Source: Flavobacterium johnsoniae UW101 (GTDB taxonomy: Bacteria > Bacteroidota > Bacteroidia > Flavobacteriales > Flavobacteriaceae). Taken from it: DNA of 64,000 nt. Below, piece after piece: positions 16,774-26,354 of this stretch. Each line of letters opens with the position of its first letter. Position 1 is the stretch's first letter. Below the pieces are notes generated by a model. The model ran no database searches. It had not been told where the DNA came from and saw only the letters and a program-made list of their open reading frames with translations. The stretch is taken from assembly GCF_000016645.1 (NCBI RefSeq), contig NC_009441.1:4650001-4714000 (forward strand), written 5' to 3'. A program made the translations under genes and the position numbers.

Positions 16774-16831
16774 AAGCATTAAATCTGATCGAAACAAACT
16801 GAGTTTCTTTGTCAAATAAAAACTAAAAAAT

Positions 16832-19800
16832 ATGACAAAACTAAAACTCTTTTTTTCAGCTTTAATGCTCCTTACCATCGGGAACATTTTTGCTCAAATT
16901 ACAACGTCATCTTTATCTGCTAAAGTTAATGATGGTACAAGTCCTCTTGCAGATGCTGAAGTAACCTTGACTCATATTCCTACTAACGCAGTTTATAGAG
17001 CTGTAACGAATAAGCAAGGAAGATTCAGCTTTGAAAATTTAAATGCCGGCGGACCTTACGAATTAGAAATAAAAAGTAAAGACACCAAAGATTACACTAA
17101 CTCTCAGATTCATTTAGCACTTGGCGACAATGATCTGCCTACAATAGTACTAAGCAAAGTTGATAATACTATATTAGAAGAAGTTGTAATAACAAGCTCT
17201 AAACCTTCTTCTAAAAATAACGGAACCAATATCAACGAAAAACAGGTAAATGGCCTTCCGTTAATAAACAGAGGAATTCAGGACGTTACGAAATTAGTTC
17301 CTCAAAGTTCTAATAACTCTTTTGCCGGAACCAATTTTAGATACAACAACGTTACAATCGACGGTTCTATAAATAATGATGCTATTGGTTTCAGTCCATC
17401 ATTAGGAGGACAGTCCGGAACATCAGGAATGCCTGGAAGCAGTACACGATCTAACTCAATAAGTTTAGATGCAATACAGGATATTCAGGTTTACATTGCT
17501 CCTTATGATATTAAATTAGGAAACTTTTTAGGAGGAAGTGTTAATGCTGTTACCCGAAGCGGAACAAATACTGTAAGCGGATCTATTTACAGCTACGGAA
17601 GAAATGCTTCTATTACAGGTCCAAACAATGCCGGAGACGGTTCTAAAATGCCAAAATCTTTTGGTGATTACCAAATTGGTTTCAGATTGGGACTTCCTAT
17701 TGTAAAAGACAAATTGTTTTTCTTTACAAATATGGAATATGCTGAAAGAACAGATCCTATTTTCTACAATGCCGGACAAACTGATGCAAACGGAAAATTA
17801 ACTTCATTGGTTGATAATGCTACTGCAGATCAGATTTCGAACTTTGTTAAAACGAACTATGGTTTTGATCCGGGAACTTACAATTCATACAACAATTTTG
17901 CAATGAGCCGTAAATTTTTCAACAAACTAGACTGGAAAATTAACGAAAAACACTCCATCTCATTACGAAACAATACAGTAGTTTCTCAGGCTACAAACTT
18001 AGAGCGCGATGCGGCAAACTTCCGATTCTCAGACATGGATTTTACACAGAAAAACCAGTCAATCAGTACGGTTTTAGAATTAAAGAGCCACTTTAACAGC
18101 CAATGGTCTAACTCTTTTATAGCAAGTTATTCGGCTATTAAAGATTACCGTGATCCAAAATCAAATAATGTAATGTTTCCTCAGGTAGAAATTGGTTACA
18201 ACGGCGGTACTATCTTTTTAGGAAACGATCGTGAAGCTACTGTTTTCAACATGAAACAAAATACTGCTGAGATTACAGACAACCTTACTTATAAAACTGG
18301 AAATCATACTTTATTGTTTGGTACGCACAACGAATTCTACGATATTAATTACGGATTTGTAAATGCTTTAAACGGAAGGGTTTCTTATAAATCATTAGCT
18401 GATTTTTACAATAAACTGCCTTCTCGTGTTCGTGGTACTTATCCTTTTGATGGTTCTACAAGAGATGAAATCTTTAATAATCCTTATGCAAAATTCAAAG
18501 TAAATCTATACAGCGTTTATGTTCAGGATGAAATTAGAATTGGAAACAAATTAAAAGTTACTCCGGGTGTTAGAATTGATTATACTGATCTGCCTAATAA
18601 ACCAAAATTAAGCACACAGGTTCAAAATTCTCCTGCTGATCCAAACTATGGCACAACTTACAGCTATACGCCATTAAGCCAGATAAAAAACAACTTTTTC
18701 AGCACTGCTTTAGTTTCTCCAAGAATTGGATTTACTTATAATGTAGACGAAGACAAAACGCTTGTTTTAAGAGGTGGATCTGGAGTTTTTACAGGCCGAG
18801 TTCCGTTTGCATGGTTAGGATATGCTTATTATAATGATGGTGTAGGTTATGGAAGTTACGACAAAAACAACCTAACTGCTGCACAGGTTGCAGCGGCTGG
18901 TGATCCTTTATCTGCAAATGGATTAAACGGATATCATGATGCAACACCAAAAGTACAAGCTGACTTAATCGACAATAAATTTAAAATGCCGGCTGTACTA
19001 AGAAATTCGCTTGCTATAGATAAAATTATTGCAGGATATAAGTTTACAACCGAAGCTATTTATACAAAAGTAATTCGTGATCTTGAATTTCAACAGGTAA
19101 ATAAAACAGATAATCCAACTTATTTCTCTTACGATACAAAACACGAAATGCCAATTTATGCGGCTAATATTAATGCTGCATTTTCAAATGCTTACTTACT
19201 TTCAAATACAAACAAAGGATATAGATACAGCATTACTGAGATGATCTCAAAAACATACGATTTTGGAGTTAATTTCATGGTGGCTTATACTTACGGAGAT
19301 TCAAAAGACGTAACAAACGGAATTCGTAATTCGATGGAAAGTAACTTCCAGATGAATCAGTCTTTAACTCCTAACGATCCTCAATTGGCAACTTCTAATT
19401 TTAACATCAAACACAGAATTGTTTCTAATGTAGGATATGCAGTAAAATTAGCTGATAACAATACATTCTCTGCCAATGTGTATTTTAATGCACAATCAGG
19501 AAATCCTTTTTCATGGGGATTTGTTAACTCAACAATCGCAGGAACAGGACAAGCAGCAGGATTGGCTTATATCTTTAAAGATGCAGCAGAAGCGGCTAAA
19601 TATATTGGGGTAAATAATGCAGGAGTTCCATCTGCAACAGCTGCACAGCAAGTAGCAGATTACGAAGCTTTTATTAATGGAAATGATTACTTAAAAAGCC
19701 GAAGAGGAACATTTACTCAAAGAAATGGTGATACAACGCCTTGGAACATTCAGGCTGATTTGAAATTAATGGACGAAATAAAAGTTGACAAAGTAGGTTC

Positions 19801-20047
19801 ATTCCAAATTTCATTCAGCGTGGCAAATATTGGAAACCTGATTAATAAAGATTGGGGAAGAAGTTATTTTGTTCCAAATACATACAATTCAACAGCCAGT
19901 ATTGGGTTAACAAAATCTGGAAACTTAGGAGGTCTTGCAACTGGAGATCCTACTTATACTTTCCAAAAACCTACATCTGCACCTTATACTATAGATCAAT
20001 TAGCTTCACGATTCCAAGGACAGCTTGGTGTGAGATACTCGTTCTAA
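16832..20047 (+). CDS. TonB-dependent receptor with carboxypeptidase-like N-terminal domain (Oar-like)
   Basis: Large outer-membrane barrel of 1071 residues with signal peptide (cleavage near IGNIFAQ). Residues about 23-110 form a carboxypeptidase-regulatory-like domain (ADAEVTLTHIP, NKQGRFSFENL). A plug region follows, with DAIQDIQVYIAPYDIKLG and GGSVNAVTRSGTN, the signature of the Oar/OmpA-related TonB-receptor branch. The rest is beta-barrel ending in the aromatic GQLGVRYSF. No SusD partner is adjacent, so it is not a SusCD pair. Substrate is unknown; Oar-type proteins are linked to uptake or protein export. The promoter region carries operator-like repeats and a strong terminator follows. 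Confidence 0.9.
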   Translation: MTKLKLFFSALMLLTIGNIFAQITTSSLSAKVNDGTSPLADAEVTLTHIPTNAVYRAVTNKQGRFSFENLNAGGPYELEIKSKDTKDYTNSQIHLALGDNDLPTIVLSKVDNTILEEVVITSSKPSSKNNGTNINEKQVNGLPLINRGIQDVTKLVPQSSNNSFAGTNFRYNNVTIDGSINNDAIGFSPSLGGQSGTSGMPGSSTRSNSISLDAIQDIQVYIAPYDIKLGNFLGGSVNAVTRSGTNTVSGSIYSYGRNASITGPNNAGDGSKMPKSFGDYQIGFRLGLPIVKDKLFFFTNMEYAERTDPIFYNAGQTDANGKLTSLVDNATADQISNFVKTNYGFDPGTYNSYNNFAMSRKFFNKLDWKINEKHSISLRNNTVVSQATNLERDAANFRFSDMDFTQKNQSISTVLELKSHFNSQWSNSFIASYSAIKDYRDPKSNNVMFPQVEIGYNGGTIFLGNDREATVFNMKQNTAEITDNLTYKTGNHTLLFGTHNEFYDINYGFVNALNGRVSYKSLADFYNKLPSRVRGTYPFDGSTRDEIFNNPYAKFKVNLYSVYVQDEIRIGNKLKVTPGVRIDYTDLPNKPKLSTQVQNSPADPNYGTTYSYTPLSQIKNNFFSTALVSPRIGFTYNVDEDKTLVLRGGSGVFTGRVPFAWLGYAYYNDGVGYGSYDKNNLTAAQVAAAGDPLSANGLNGYHDATPKVQADLIDNKFKMPAVLRNSLAIDKIIAGYKFTTEAIYTKVIRDLEFQQVNKTDNPTYFSYDTKHEMPIYAANINAAFSNAYLLSNTNKGYRYSITEMISKTYDFGVNFMVAYTYGDSKDVTNGIRNSMESNFQMNQSLTPNDPQLATSNFNIKHRIVSNVGYAVKLADNNTFSANVYFNAQSGNPFSWGFVNSTIAGTGQAAGLAYIFKDAAEAAKYIGVNNAGVPSATAAQQVADYEAFINGNDYLKSRRGTFTQRNGDTTPWNIQADLKLMDEIKVDKVGSFQISFSVANIGNLINKDWGRSYFVPNTYNSTASIGLTKSGNLGGLATGDPTYTFQKPTSAPYTIDQLASRFQGQLGVRYSF

Positions 20048-20072
20048 AGATTGTGTTTTATTTTTTTTAATT

Positions 20073-20104
20073 TCCCCTAGTTTCTATGCCTGGAAACTAG
20101 GGGA
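20073..20104 (+). terminator. Intrinsic terminator after the TonB-dependent receptor
   Basis: An 11-bp perfect stem (CCCCTAGTTTC with GAAACTAGGGG), extended by one T-A pair, has an 8-nt loop and is followed by TTTTTATTT. It lies 26 nt past the receptor stop. Confidence 0.9.
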
Positions 20105-20138
20105 TTTTTATTTAAAGGAAAATTTAAAACCGTAAAAA

Positions 20139-21578
20139 TTATTCTTTTTTTGTAAAACCTTTTCTAGTCATTTCGCCCCAGCCTTTGGTTCCCATTACTT
20201 TTTCTTTATAACCAATTAAAGCGGCATAAACCGTTAAAGGGTGAAAATAAAAAGGCTCGATAAAAGCGGCTAGTAAAAGCTTGAAAAAATCTCTTTGTTT
20301 TGGGTATTTATGATACGTTTGTTCTTCGCTGTACAAAGCAATAACCGAAAAGAAAACAGCAAAAGTGTATACAAACAATAATAACAGAAGGAAAAAATGC
20401 CAATTGAGCAGTCCAAATATGAAAAATACAATAGTAATTACAAGTCCGATAAACTCAATACCAGGAGCCAGAAATTCAAATAAAGTCCAATACGGAATAC
20501 TCAGCATTCCCAGCAATTTATATTTTGGATTCAGGAACATTTTTTTATGAAAATCTAATGTTTCAATTGTTCCTCTCATCCATCGGCTGCGCTGTTTTTT
20601 AAATATTTTAAAATCTTCAGGAGCTTCGGTCCAGCAAAGCGGATCTGGAATGTATCGCACAGAATAAGGCAAATTATTTTCGAGCATATAACGGCGCATT
20701 CTTACCACAAGTTCCATATCCTCTCCTACTGTTTTGGTGCTGTAACCGCCTGCAAGCAATGCTATTTCTTTATCAAATGCACCAAACGCACCGCTTATTA
20801 GTAATAATCCATCGAGTCTGCCCCACGCCATTCTTCCCAAAAGAAAAGCTCTTAGATATTCTAAAACCTGAATTCTTGGCAGTAAAAGATCCGGTACATT
20901 TACTTCTATCAAACGTCCGTTTTTAATAATACATTGGTTTGCAATTCTCACCACACCGCCCGTTGCAATAATACGTTGTCCACTGGATTCCAGAAATGGT
21001 TTTGCAAGTTTTAGAAGTGAATCTTTATCAAGAATACAATCAACATCAATACAAACAACATACGGATTTTGTGCAATATTAAGTCCGGCATTTAAAGCAT
21101 CGGCTTTACCTCCATTTTCTTTATCAACTACAATTAATTTTTTAAAAGCGGCATTTCTGGAAACATAAAGTCCTCTGATTTTTTTTGTTTCAATCTGCTG
21201 ATGAAAAGCAAGTTCTGTAAGGACAAGATCATAGGTATTAATTAAAACCTCCATAGAATTGTCCTTGCTTCCATCGTTAACAACAATTACTTCATATTGG
21301 TTATAGTTTAGTGAAAGCAGCGATTTTACATTTTCTTCAATAGTAAAACCTTCGTTATAAGCAGGTGCAATTAAGGAAAGTTTAGGAGCAAATTCACTTG
21401 TTAGAAGTACATCATAATCTATAAAACTATTCTTTTTTAGATAGCCTCTTAATTCCTTCCCGGAAAGATAAGCCAATATGAGATAAGACGACATAATCAA
21501 TATCGCATAAGCCAATATGAGAATTAAATATATGTGGGTAAAGATTGTTATTTCGTGATTAAAAAAAGTCATCAGCAA
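20139..21578 (-). CDS. Processive family 2 glycosyltransferase (PgaC/BcsA-like polysaccharide synthase)
   Basis: Membrane-bound synthase of 479 residues. An N-terminal membrane segment (about 14-38) precedes the GT-A domain: APAYNEG (71-77), NDGS (101-104), DVD (178-180), SGAFG (262-266), GED (285-287) and QRSRW (329-333), all intact. Several C-terminal membrane segments (about 365-440) would form the translocation channel. The layout fits poly-N-acetylglucosamine or hyaluronan-type synthases; the sugar cannot be told from sequence. No PilZ domain is present. It is the last gene of the operon with the receiver, YaiO barrel and HEAT protein, 6 nt after the HEAT gene. Confidence 0.9.
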   Translation of the reverse strand: MLMTFFNHEITIFTHIYLILILAYAILIMSSYLILAYLSGKELRGYLKKNSFIDYDVLLTSEFAPKLSLIAPAYNEGFTIEENVKSLLSLNYNQYEVIVVNDGSKDNSMEVLINTYDLVLTELAFHQQIETKKIRGLYVSRNAAFKKLIVVDKENGGKADALNAGLNIAQNPYVVCIDVDCILDKDSLLKLAKPFLESSGQRIIATGGVVRIANQCIIKNGRLIEVNVPDLLLPRIQVLEYLRAFLLGRMAWGRLDGLLLISGAFGAFDKEIALLAGGYSTKTVGEDMELVVRMRRYMLENNLPYSVRYIPDPLCWTEAPEDFKIFKKQRSRWMRGTIETLDFHKKMFLNPKYKLLGMLSIPYWTLFEFLAPGIEFIGLVITIVFFIFGLLNWHFFLLLLLFVYTFAVFFSVIALYSEEQTYHKYPKQRDFFKLLLAAFIEPFYFHPLTVYAALIGYKEKVMGTKGWGEMTRKGFTKKE

Positions 21579-21584
21579 TGCTTG

Positions 21585-22406
21585 TTAAACTGTTAGTGTA
21601 TGCAGAACATTTTGAGCTTCATACTTTATTAATGTATTTGAAGTCCTTTCTGTTAATTGCTCAACATAAGAAAGTTTTTGAGTCAATTTAAGCTCTTTTA
21701 TAAGCTTTAAACCAAGTGTAACAACTGTAGTATTTTGTGATTCCAGTAAAAGTTCAATACCTTTTGTATCGCCTATATCATGTTTTTTAAAGGCATGAAT
21801 AATATTAACCTGAGTCCAGTCGTCAATAGGATTTGTATGTTCAGAAAGATGAACAATTCCTTTTGTTCCTGCCAGCTTAATACAGGCATTTATTGCCGTA
21901 ATTTGTAAAATTTTATTTCGCGCACGGGAAAAGGTTATAATAAGATCAAAAGCATGATAAACATTCATTTCTGCAAGTTCTGTAATTCCTTTGCACTTTA
22001 CATCCCATTTTAAACTTTTCAGTTTTTTAAATGAGTCGTTTTTAAGCTCAGAATCTTTGTAAAACTGTTCTAATTTTTTTGCATAAATACCATCATAATT
22101 TTTATGAAGATTTATAACCGATTCTGTAATAACTTCTCTAAAAAACTTTTTTTGAGACATTAATACATACTCATTATTCTTTAAAACATCTGAGAAAGAA
22201 ATATCTTCAAAAACTACAGAAAAAAGCAGTTTATCTATAAAGGCATCATATTCAATTTTACGTCTTGCTTTTATTATATTTTTATTTCGGCTTTTAATAA
22301 TTAAAAGGTACAGGAATAACGATGTCAATACAAACAAGCAGATTGACAAAGTTAAAAAAGGCTCTACCCATGTTCCTCTCTTATAAAATTCCCATAAATC
22401 AGTCAT
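21585..22406 (-). CDS. Membrane-anchored HEAT-repeat protein of the polysaccharide synthase operon
   Basis: 273 residues with one N-terminal membrane segment (about 15-37). The long, probably cytoplasmic helical region that follows has HEAT-like repeats at about 125-260 (for example VYHAFDLIITFSRARNK and ITAINACIKLAG). No catalytic motif is visible. It starts 1 nt after the YaiO gene stop and ends 6 nt before the synthase. That position matches the accessory subunits (PgaD-like in role, not in sequence) that hold or activate GT2 synthases. A docking role between the receiver protein and the synthase is my inference. Confidence 0.75.
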   Translation of the reverse strand: MTDLWEFYKRGTWVEPFLTLSICLFVLTSLFLYLLIIKSRNKNIIKARRKIEYDAFIDKLLFSVVFEDISFSDVLKNNEYVLMSQKKFFREVITESVINLHKNYDGIYAKKLEQFYKDSELKNDSFKKLKSLKWDVKCKGITELAEMNVYHAFDLIITFSRARNKILQITAINACIKLAGTKGIVHLSEHTNPIDDWTQVNIIHAFKKHDIGDTKGIELLLESQNTTVVTLGLKLIKELKLTQKLSYVEQLTERTSNTLIKYEAQNVLHTLTV

Positions 22407-22407
22407 C

Positions 22408-23622
22408 TTAAAATCGTTTCGTGATAATTATCTGAGCATTAAACCTGTTTCTGTATTCACCTGGCAGATATTCTTCGTATTCATACAGAAAAATTGGACG
22501 TACAAAAAATGAATCACCAAAACGGTGCTGATACTGCACCCCTGCTCTATAGGCTTTTAGCGGTTGTGTAAAATTGCTGTACAAGTATAAATAAGGTACG
22601 TTTCCATATTGAAGTTCAAATCTCACTACACGCTCTTTTTCTTCGTTAGTATGCTGAAAACTTAAAACATGAGAGAATAACTCGTTTCCGGTATCATAAT
22701 ACGGTCTGTACGCAATTGTATTAGTACCCATTTTATACGAAATCTGTCCGGTCAGCAATGTTACATCATCTGTCTCAAAATGCATAAACCTGGCTCCTAA
22801 AGCATAATCAAATCTTTTTTGAGGTCTAAAATAATATTCGGCACCAACTTTTGCCACAGGAAATATCGTTTCGCCGGTTGAAACACCTGCATTCACATAC
22901 AAATAATCTTTTTTTGAAAAAGTCTGATAATAATCTGCTTCAAACAATGCCTGAGTATCATTTTCTATATGCCCGATATTTGCTCGCCCCACAAGAGCTG
23001 ATTTACTAAACTTATGCGCATATTCGACATAACCGTAATGCATTGGCGCCTGTCCCGGATTTGATGTAGAAATATTTAAATAAGAAGCCGAAACCGCATT
23101 TTTTGTCTTACGGCCAATAAGCGTTCGGATTCCTTTAAAAGCCTGAGTGCTGTTTTCGTTAACCGATGCTTTTTCTATAATTTCCAGTGCCTCTTTGTCT
23201 CTTCCGATTTTTTCTAGGCAGGTCACTTTTATTTTTAAAACATCAATATTATCAGGATCTGTTACCAAATATCGATCGCAGTACGAAATACATTTTTCAA
23301 AATCTTCTGTCCAATAATACACATTTATAATCGCCAGCAAAGCATCAGGATTAGGATTAATCCTGTCTGTCATTGGATATAAGGTTTGTATTGCTGTTTT
23401 ATATTCTTTTTTCCAGCTGTATACACGTCCTGCAAAAGTTTTTATATCTTCATTTTCAGTATATTTTTTAAGTAAAGGATCAATTAATGATAATGCTTTA
23501 TCATAACTGCCTTTCTCTGCTTCACTTCTTGCATTTGCCAGAGTTTCATCAATATTAATTTCCTGTCCTGCCGCAGTAATAGAAATAAACAACAGGATAA
23601 TTGAATAGTATATAAATCTCAT
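22408..23622 (-). CDS. TPR and YaiO-family outer-membrane beta-barrel protein
   Basis: 404 residues with signal peptide (cleavage near TAAGQ, residue 19). TPR-like helices cover about 25-165 (NARSEAEKGSYDKALSL, KIGRDKEALEIIEKA). The C-terminal 230 residues are beta-strand-rich and end in FNAQIIITKRF, matching YaiO-type barrels. A TPR domain plus outer-membrane barrel is the layout of polysaccharide exporters such as PgaA and BcsC, so this is the likely export pore for the synthase product. Its ATG overlaps the stop of the receiver gene by 1 nt (TAATG), indicating coupled translation. Confidence 0.82.
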   Translation of the reverse strand: MRFIYYSIILLFISITAAGQEINIDETLANARSEAEKGSYDKALSLIDPLLKKYTENEDIKTFAGRVYSWKKEYKTAIQTLYPMTDRINPNPDALLAIINVYYWTEDFEKCISYCDRYLVTDPDNIDVLKIKVTCLEKIGRDKEALEIIEKASVNENSTQAFKGIRTLIGRKTKNAVSASYLNISTSNPGQAPMHYGYVEYAHKFSKSALVGRANIGHIENDTQALFEADYYQTFSKKDYLYVNAGVSTGETIFPVAKVGAEYYFRPQKRFDYALGARFMHFETDDVTLLTGQISYKMGTNTIAYRPYYDTGNELFSHVLSFQHTNEEKERVVRFELQYGNVPYLYLYSNFTQPLKAYRAGVQYQHRFGDSFFVRPIFLYEYEEYLPGEYRNRFNAQIIITKRF

Positions 23623-23987
23623 TAAACACGTGTTTTTAGTAATTTATTAATTCTCACCAAAAGTACGGCCGGACTTATAGGTTTTGCTATAAATTCATTT
23701 GCACCTATGTCAAAAGAATCAAGCTCTGTCTGTTCAACTCCCGAAGAAGTAAGTATAATTACAGGAATATCTGAATTTAGGGTCTGCCTAACATACTGCG
23801 TAATTTCCATTCCGCTTATGCCCGGCATATTTATGTCTGTAAGGATTAAATCGCAGCCATTATTTTTAATAGCTTCCAGTGCGTCTTTACCATCAGAAAA
23901 CTGGTCAACTGTAAATCCTTTAGACTCTAAGAAAAAGGATAATGATTTGCGCAGGATATCATTATCTTCGGCTAAAATTATTCTCAT
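23622..23987 (-). CDS. Single-domain response regulator heading the polysaccharide operon
   Basis: CheY-like receiver of 121 residues with nothing else attached. Acidic residues Glu7-Asp8, phospho-acceptor Asp51 (LILTDINMP), Thr80 and Lys102 (FIAKP) are all present. It overlaps the YaiO gene by 1 nt and is the first gene of receiver-YaiO-HEAT-GT2. Lacking a DNA-binding or c-di-GMP output domain, it most likely acts by protein contact, for example on the HEAT protein or the synthase. The hybrid kinase ending 82 nt upstream, with its Hpt domain, is the natural phosphate donor. Confidence 0.9.
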   Translation of the reverse strand: MRIILAEDNDILRKSLSFFLESKGFTVDQFSDGKDALEAIKNNGCDLILTDINMPGISGMEITQYVRQTLNSDIPVIILTSSGVEQTELDSFDIGANEFIAKPISPAVLLVRINKLLKTRV

Positions 23988-24069
23988 GTTTCAAAATTTG
24001 TCTTTGGGGGTAATCTTTATCTTGCAAAATCAAGAAACTTACGTAAAGCTAAAATTTATTTCGCTTTTA

Positions 24070-26058
24070 TCATAGCTCTTTTAAATATTTAACTACTTCA
24101 ATTATACCGCAATGAAAGATATCTGCCTTGTCTGCAGCTTCACTAGAAAATTTTTCGTTTCTGGCTTCTTCTTCAATAACAGCTAAACAATTACTAAGAT
24201 CATCAAGCATAAACATATCCATGCTGGATCTCATATTATGCGCTAAATTTTTTACTTTAAGATAATCATTATTTTTAAATGCTTCTTCGAGTAAAGCTTC
24301 TTCGGCAGGAATTTTTTCGATAAAAAGATTAATCATATCCTGTCTAAAACCTAAATCACCGCAGGCCATTTCATTGATAAAAGACAGATTTACCCTTCTT
24401 TTTCGTGTAAGCTTATAATCTGGATTCAGCACCGTTTTTATGGTTTCTAAAAGTACGGGCTGTTTAAAAGGTTTTGGCACATAACCATCCATTCCTACAT
24501 TATAGCATCGTTCTTGTTCGCCCATAAGCGAATGCGCGGTCATTGCAATAATCGGAATGGTTGAGTTCATTTCGTTTCGAATATATTCAGTAGTCTGATA
24601 TCCGTCTTTAATTGGCATTTGAAGATCCATCAAAACCAAATCATATTCATTTTTTAATAAAAATTCGATTCCTTCTTCGCCATTTTCTGCAATATCTAGT
24701 TCAAAACCAAAATTCTGCATAACGCTTTTTACCAGTTTTTGGTTCAAAACATTATCTTCACAAAGCAGTATTTTAAGTTTCCCCAGACTTTCACCTGTCA
24801 ATTCTTCAATTGTTTCTTCGGTGTTATCTGATTTCTTATAATTAATAACAAAGAAAAATTCTGAACCTTTATTCTGCTCGCTTTTTACATTAATTTCGGC
24901 ATTCTGCAGTTCGATTAACTGCTTTACAATATTAAGGCCAAGACCAGTTCCTCCAAATTTTCTTGTTGTACTGTCTTCTGCCTGAGTAAATCGTTCAAAA
25001 ATAGTTTTAAGTTTTTTGGGAGGAATTCCAATTCCGGTATCTTTAACCGAGAATTTAAGCGAATAATGGGTTTCTGTTTCTTCAATCATTTTTACAGAAA
25101 CGGTTACCTCTCCTTCATGAGTAAACTTAAGTGCATTACCAATTAAATTAACTAATATCTGGTTTAATCTTCCTTCATCTCCAATAACCATTTCCGGCAT
25201 ATCGGCATCAAGAAAAAGATTGAATTCAACCTCTTTAGGAACCTTTATTTTAAGTAAATTATAAACATGTTTTAAGGTGTTTTTTAAATTGAAAGGCACA
25301 GCTTCAATTGTCAGATTACCCGATTCCATTTTAGACAAATCCAAAATATCATTCACAATCAAAAGCAGATTTTCTCCTGCTATCTGCACACTGTTTATAT
25401 AATCTCGCTGCACAGCATTAAGTTTTGTCTGCGCAAGCAGATCTGTAAAACCTATAATTGCATTTAACGGCGTTCTGATTTCATGACTCATATTGGCCAG
25501 AAAACTATCTTTTGCCAATACGGCTCTTTCTGCAATTTTTTTCTGTGCATCTAGCTGAACGTTCTTTGTTCCAAGTTCAAGCTGGCTGATTACGTGTTTT
25601 GCAACAATTCTAAGTGCATTTCGCTGATCTTCATTTAATTCTTTCGTAACATGGTCAACAGCGCACAAAGTACCAATATTATAACCGTCTGGTGTTGTTA
25701 AAGGAACACCAGCATAAAATCTCACATTAAAACCTCCCCTTACGTTAGGATCGTCTTTAAACCTGTCATTTTTAAAAGTATCATTTATTTCAACCATTTT
25801 TGATTCCAAAATGGTATATCGGCAGAAAGAAATTTCACGAGGCACTTCAGAAATTCCAATTCCAATTTCAGATTTAAACCACTGCCTGCTTTCGTCTATA
25901 AATGAAATATGCGCTATTGGCACGCCGCATATATAAGAAACTAGTTTGGTAGCATCGTCAAAAGCATTGTCAGGAAGCGTATCTAGTATATTGTAACGTT
26001 TTAAAGCGGCTAAACGTTCTAGTTCGTTGGATGGTATTGGTAATTCTGGAGTTTTCAT
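24070..26058 (-). CDS. Hybrid sensor kinase: GAF, HisKA, HATPase, receiver and Hpt domains
   Basis: Soluble phosphorelay protein of 662 residues without membrane segments. The N-terminal GAF domain (about 15-165) has FIDESRQWFKS and GTLCAVDH, typical of this GAF group. The kinase core has His192 (NMSHEIRTPLNA), N-box LIGNALKF and GGTGLGL. The receiver (about 428-545) has Asp478 in LVLMDLQMP and LysPro at 529-530. The Hpt domain has His607 in NLAHNMRSS. The chain His192-Asp478-His607 needs an external receiver, and the gene 82 nt downstream encodes one. The GAF ligand is unknown. It may share a transcript with the polysaccharide operon. Confidence 0.93.
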   Translation of the reverse strand: MKTPELPIPSNELERLAALKRYNILDTLPDNAFDDATKLVSYICGVPIAHISFIDESRQWFKSEIGIGISEVPREISFCRYTILESKMVEINDTFKNDRFKDDPNVRGGFNVRFYAGVPLTTPDGYNIGTLCAVDHVTKELNEDQRNALRIVAKHVISQLELGTKNVQLDAQKKIAERAVLAKDSFLANMSHEIRTPLNAIIGFTDLLAQTKLNAVQRDYINSVQIAGENLLLIVNDILDLSKMESGNLTIEAVPFNLKNTLKHVYNLLKIKVPKEVEFNLFLDADMPEMVIGDEGRLNQILVNLIGNALKFTHEGEVTVSVKMIEETETHYSLKFSVKDTGIGIPPKKLKTIFERFTQAEDSTTRKFGGTGLGLNIVKQLIELQNAEINVKSEQNKGSEFFFVINYKKSDNTEETIEELTGESLGKLKILLCEDNVLNQKLVKSVMQNFGFELDIAENGEEGIEFLLKNEYDLVLMDLQMPIKDGYQTTEYIRNEMNSTIPIIAMTAHSLMGEQERCYNVGMDGYVPKPFKQPVLLETIKTVLNPDYKLTRKRRVNLSFINEMACGDLGFRQDMINLFIEKIPAEEALLEEAFKNNDYLKVKNLAHNMRSSMDMFMLDDLSNCLAVIEEEARNEKFSSEAADKADIFHCGIIEVVKYLKEL

Positions 26059-26273
26059 TGTAACTAGTGGTAAAATGCATAAATATAAAAATAATTTGAG
26101 ATAAAACGGGATTAAAATATTTTATGACTCACGGTGTTAATTTGACAGAGAAAACCAAAGACCTAAAATTAATAAACAACTGTGTTCTTAAATTAAAACG
26201 AAAACAATAATTTTTCCTTGTATTATTTCTAAAACCAATCCGTTTTTACAGACTCAATAACCTCTATTTTTTC

Positions 26274-26281
26274 TACTTTTG
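26274..26281 (+). promoter_or_regulatory. Candidate -7 promoter element for the bestrophin gene
   Basis: TACTTTTG matches TAnnTTTG and ends 73 nt before the ATG at 26355, in the 296-bp divergent gap after the hybrid kinase gene. No standard -33 box is seen. Nothing else in this gap is recognisable. Confidence 0.4.
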
Positions 26282-26354
26282 TTGTAATCACTGCGTATTA
26301 ATGTGTTTTCATTAAATTCTCAGTCAATATTATCTCCTAATTCTGTGTTGAAAA

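Larger units (their letters stand above)
16203..16831. other. 630-bp gene-free stretch with repeats and operator-like arrays
   Basis: No credible coding sequence is visible in any frame. The left part (16242-16475) holds two inverted copies of an 84-nt hairpin-forming element, with a decayed third copy between them (about 16346-16380). The right part (16560-16831) is very AT-rich and holds three exact TCTAATCT repeats and a 15-nt direct repeat. It forms the upstream region of the TonB-dependent receptor gene. Confidence 0.75.

Noticed and set aside
13186..23987. Deacetylase at 13186 and the GT2 operon as one Pga-type operon
   Set aside because: They are 6 kb apart with a two-component system, repeats and a receptor gene in between, and have separate terminators. 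A functional link is possible but not shown.
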